Shown here one piece after another: positions 61,601-64,000 of a stretch of DNA of 64,000 nucleotides (its first letter is position 1; each line of letters opens with the position of its first letter). The stretch spans positions 2,719,803-2,783,802 of the forward strand of contig NC_087380.1 in assembly GCF_963675165.1 (NCBI RefSeq). Direction: 5' to 3'. The notes under the pieces are model-generated. The model had not been told where the DNA came from. It worked only from the letters and a program-made list of their open reading frames with translations, and ran no database searches. The DNA comes from Halichondria panicea. Lineage: Eukaryota; Porifera; Demospongiae; Suberitida; Halichondriidae. The translations under genes and the position numbers were made by a program.

Positions 61601-63914
61601 GGTCTAGAACATTGTGGTCGATAGGATAGAGCCAGGAGATAAAGATTTGAGATTGAGAGTCGGCGAGGGCGATAATTGGAGATGTTACGAGGCCAGGAGT
61701 GCCAGCTATGTGTGTGTGTGTGGGGGGGGGGGGAGGGGAAGTAAAGTAATCAACAAAAACCAGCAAGTAAGCAACGCCATATCCAAGTTCACTGTATTAA
61801 GTACACCGCACTACACCTACAATGTAACACCTGCAGCGTATACCACGTAGCGGGTATATTTCTAGGGTATAAATGTTTGCGGTTTTTGCTGATTAAGCAT
61901 GGTACCGCAACCATTTATACCCACATAAATTTAATATCGCATGGCCGCAAAAAGGCTGCTATTCTGCGAAAATTAAACCAGCGAAACCTTTCTAATGGTC
62001 TTTCCGTGAAAGTTATACTCTTGAAATAATTATATCCTCTACACGGTAATTACTAAAAATAATGACATCTGCTTACCTGTTCCTGAAATAAACAAACTCT
62101 CAATCGCGTTATCTCCATTCTCATTCAACACTCGGCATTGATACACTCCAACTATAGAGAAGCTATCCACTGTGAAGGTTGCCTGAGTGTCTCCAATGAT
62201 CAGGGGAGCAGAGGATACCATTTCTCCACTAACAAACCACTCGACCATGGCCAGTGTGTTATCAGAGGTGAATGAACAGGTGAGTGTGACCAACGTGCCC
62301 AGTTGGACAGGGGTGAGTGGGGCAGAGGAGAGCTGCATTATGGTAGGAGCTGCAGGAACGTTGAGGACATAATTGATTAATTCATGATACTATTTTGATG
62401 GGCTATATACACCGTTACAATACATGTTACACTGGTACATGTGTATATATATGGAAGTACTGGCATGAAATATTCATTACCTCATTGCGTAGGAAAATAA
62501 AATCATTGACTAAAGCTTAATGGAATGCAATGAATTCATTAGCACAGGCGACACTTCAACTGACACTCCTCTAGTAATTTTCACTAAGAGGTACACAGGA
62601 CGACAAATTCCTATGTACCTGGGCTCTCCGCTCCACTAGTCTCCAAGACGACAGCCTGTGAGACCACACCCCCTACTCTGCTTCCTGCCACACATTCGTA
62701 GTTGACCGTCACTCCATCGTAGGAAATCACAGTTAGAGTATCATCATTAATAACCACACCCGAGGTGTCACTGGATATTTCATTGCCATTTCTTCTCCAC
62801 ATTATAGGACCATCGTTGTTCATAGCAGTGCAAGTTAGGATGATTGAAGAGCCTTGACTCAGGAATCGTGGGACTGAGGTTGCTAAGGTTATGGATGGAA
62901 CTGTGTGTGTGTGTGTGTGGGAGTGTGGTAGATGGTAGATACAGTATGGTTAAGTACGTATGTTCAGGGAGAGATGTGGCAATGCTACTAACATCAAAAC
63001 TACAAGGCCACGTATGTTTGTTGCAACCAATTTCCTGTAACAACCTTGTACATAATATCGATTAACAAAATGGCTACAAGCAAATGTACCATTAGACAGT
63101 ACATATAATATTGTGGGAAGTCAGTCATCAGTGCATGTCCTGTGTGCGCGAGAACGGTCATAGTTCTAATTATGCATTAATTAACACTTTGACTGTAGTA
63201 GACACACACACAGGTTCACAGTCACAGTATATGTAGAAGCTGAATCATCATCCTATTGTTGCTGACAAATACACTAATTATGCAGCAAGCATTATCAGAC
63301 TGCCAAGCACATTGCGCAATAATTGGCACAGCAGACAATTTTGTATAATTATCCCAGCCAAATTCGTAGTCAGCCAGATACGTATGCACAACCCAATACC
63401 ATTGTTTAATCAAGTCCCACTGTACTGTCAGTATTATCATAGATTATGCAGGTGCTAGTGACTCAATCCACACACACACACAAACCTTGAACAGGATCGG
63501 CACAGATATAACGTAGTTCCATGCTGCACATCTGTCGGAACAGTCGCACATCATTGCTCCCATCAACCATACCGATAAACAAACAAGTGACATCGGCCTC
63601 AGGGGCTGGTTGATCAGGAGCAAAATTATTTGAATCCAGGACGGGGCTTCCAAGAGATGGTGGGCTGTCATCACTGTCTACTAGTGCGCTGCTAGCGTTG
63701 TATCTGTAGCCAGTCCAATAGTTTTGTTGATAGAGTTCAACGTATCTCGAGAGTGTGTTGAACTGTTCGCTGTCTTCAAAGGTGATTAGTTTAGAAGAAC
63801 TCGAACCACAAGTGAATGCATTTGCTAATGAAGTTGCAGTTGATAGATTGATACAGCTATTGGGAGGGTAGGGTCTCTCTCCATTTGGGCAATTCAGTGA
63901 CTCCACTTTCACAG
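58632..63914 (-). CDS. Lectin/Ig/FN3 single-pass receptor (N-terminus outside window)
   Basis: Minus-strand exons: 63914-63486 (C-type lectin-like: C-I-N-L, W-T-G-Y, C-L-F-I-G, E-L-R-Y-I-C), 62900-62619 (Ig: C-T-A ... W-R-R ... Y-E-C), 62349-62077 (Ig: L-T-C-S-F ... W-F ... G-V-Y-Q-C), 61705-61355 (FN3: I-S-W-L ... Y-E-V-F-Y ... L-T-G-L-N-P-G-T-T-Y), 61070-60841 and 60186-60087 (second FN3-like region), 59803-59789 (15-nt microexon), 59290-59167 (membrane helix A-L-I-L-A-L-V-V-F-V-I-I-F), 58725-58632 (short tail ending M-E-H-V-I). The lectin domain lacks a clear E-P-N or Q-P-D calcium motif in the visible sequence, so sugar binding is doubtful. Upstream exons lie beyond the window. Adhesion or recognition role is inference from domains. 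Confidence 0.88.
58990..59168. repeat. Tandem repeat, ~45 bp x 4
   Basis: CTATGTAATGAACAGCTAGG-GGCTTCCC...CGCCACTC unit repeated four times with minor changes, in the last intron of the lectin/Ig/FN3 gene, ending at the splice donor of the membrane exon (59166). Confidence 0.95.
61848..62045. mobile_element. MITE in lectin/Ig/FN3 gene intron
   Basis: About 200 bp with CGTAGCGGGTATATTT at one end and AAAGTTATACTCTTG...CTACACGG at the other, plus internal CGAAAATTAAACC. A diverged copy of the TACCGTATAGCG family. Confidence 0.5.
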
Positions 63915-64000
63915 CTGTAGGAGTGTTATTAATTAAACAGACAAGCTAGCTACACCCATTTTAAACTATTCAACCACAACAAGGTTATATAAAAAACATC

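Overview
The window reads as a compact, intron-rich metazoan genome. Its genes have many short introns (mostly 45-300 bp, GT-AG), AT-rich spacers, abundant small inverted-repeat transposons, and animal-type genes (receptor tyrosine kinases, a short dystrophin relative, HSDL2, MTG1, HIGD2A, ASNSD1, a C-type lectin/Ig/FN3 receptor). A large local expansion of receptor tyrosine kinases with unrecognised ectodomains suits a sponge (demosponge, Amphimedon-like). That assignment is inference from gene content only.

Left part (1-36962): a tandem array of paralogous type I receptors, all on the plus strand. Four are receptor tyrosine kinases (RTKs): A (5' cut by the window), C, D and H. Four are sister genes (B, E, F, G) with a homologous signal peptide, cysteine-bearing ectodomain and membrane segment. 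In these, the juxtamembrane and kinase exons are replaced by two exons coding a tyrosine-rich tail with repeated N-E-A-Y motifs. Kinase exon relics still lie just downstream of each sister gene. G looks intact. F has lost its ATG (ACG). B has a broken signal exon and a frameshifted tail. E is a pseudogene with a LINE in intron 1. G and the first half of H are almost identical, and the 3' half of H matches A, so the array is young and is being shuffled. The natural reading is a family of kinase receptors plus kinase-less, phosphotyrosine-tail co-receptors or decoys built from them.

Between F and G (20670-30000) the array is interrupted by mobile DNA: a decayed, intron-containing KDZ-type transposase gene hit by two MITEs whose removal restores its reading frame; a convergent minus-strand gene with zinc-ribbon and CXXC-like ends around 30-residue repeats (90-bp minisatellite); and several large inverted repeats.

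Right part (37000-64000): ordinary genes. HSDL2 (+) is convergent with a dystrophin-like WW/EF/ZZ gene (-), separated by a gag-like fragment. The dystrophin-like gene is head-to-head with MTG1 (+) across about 200 bp. MTG1 is followed by a more divergent RTK (L, -), HIGD2A (-) and ASNSD1 (+), the last two head-to-head across about 330 bp. The window ends inside a minus-strand receptor with C-type lectin, two Ig, two FN3 and one membrane segment. Exon junctions below were placed by eye from GT-AG sites and checked for reading phase; no transcript data were available.
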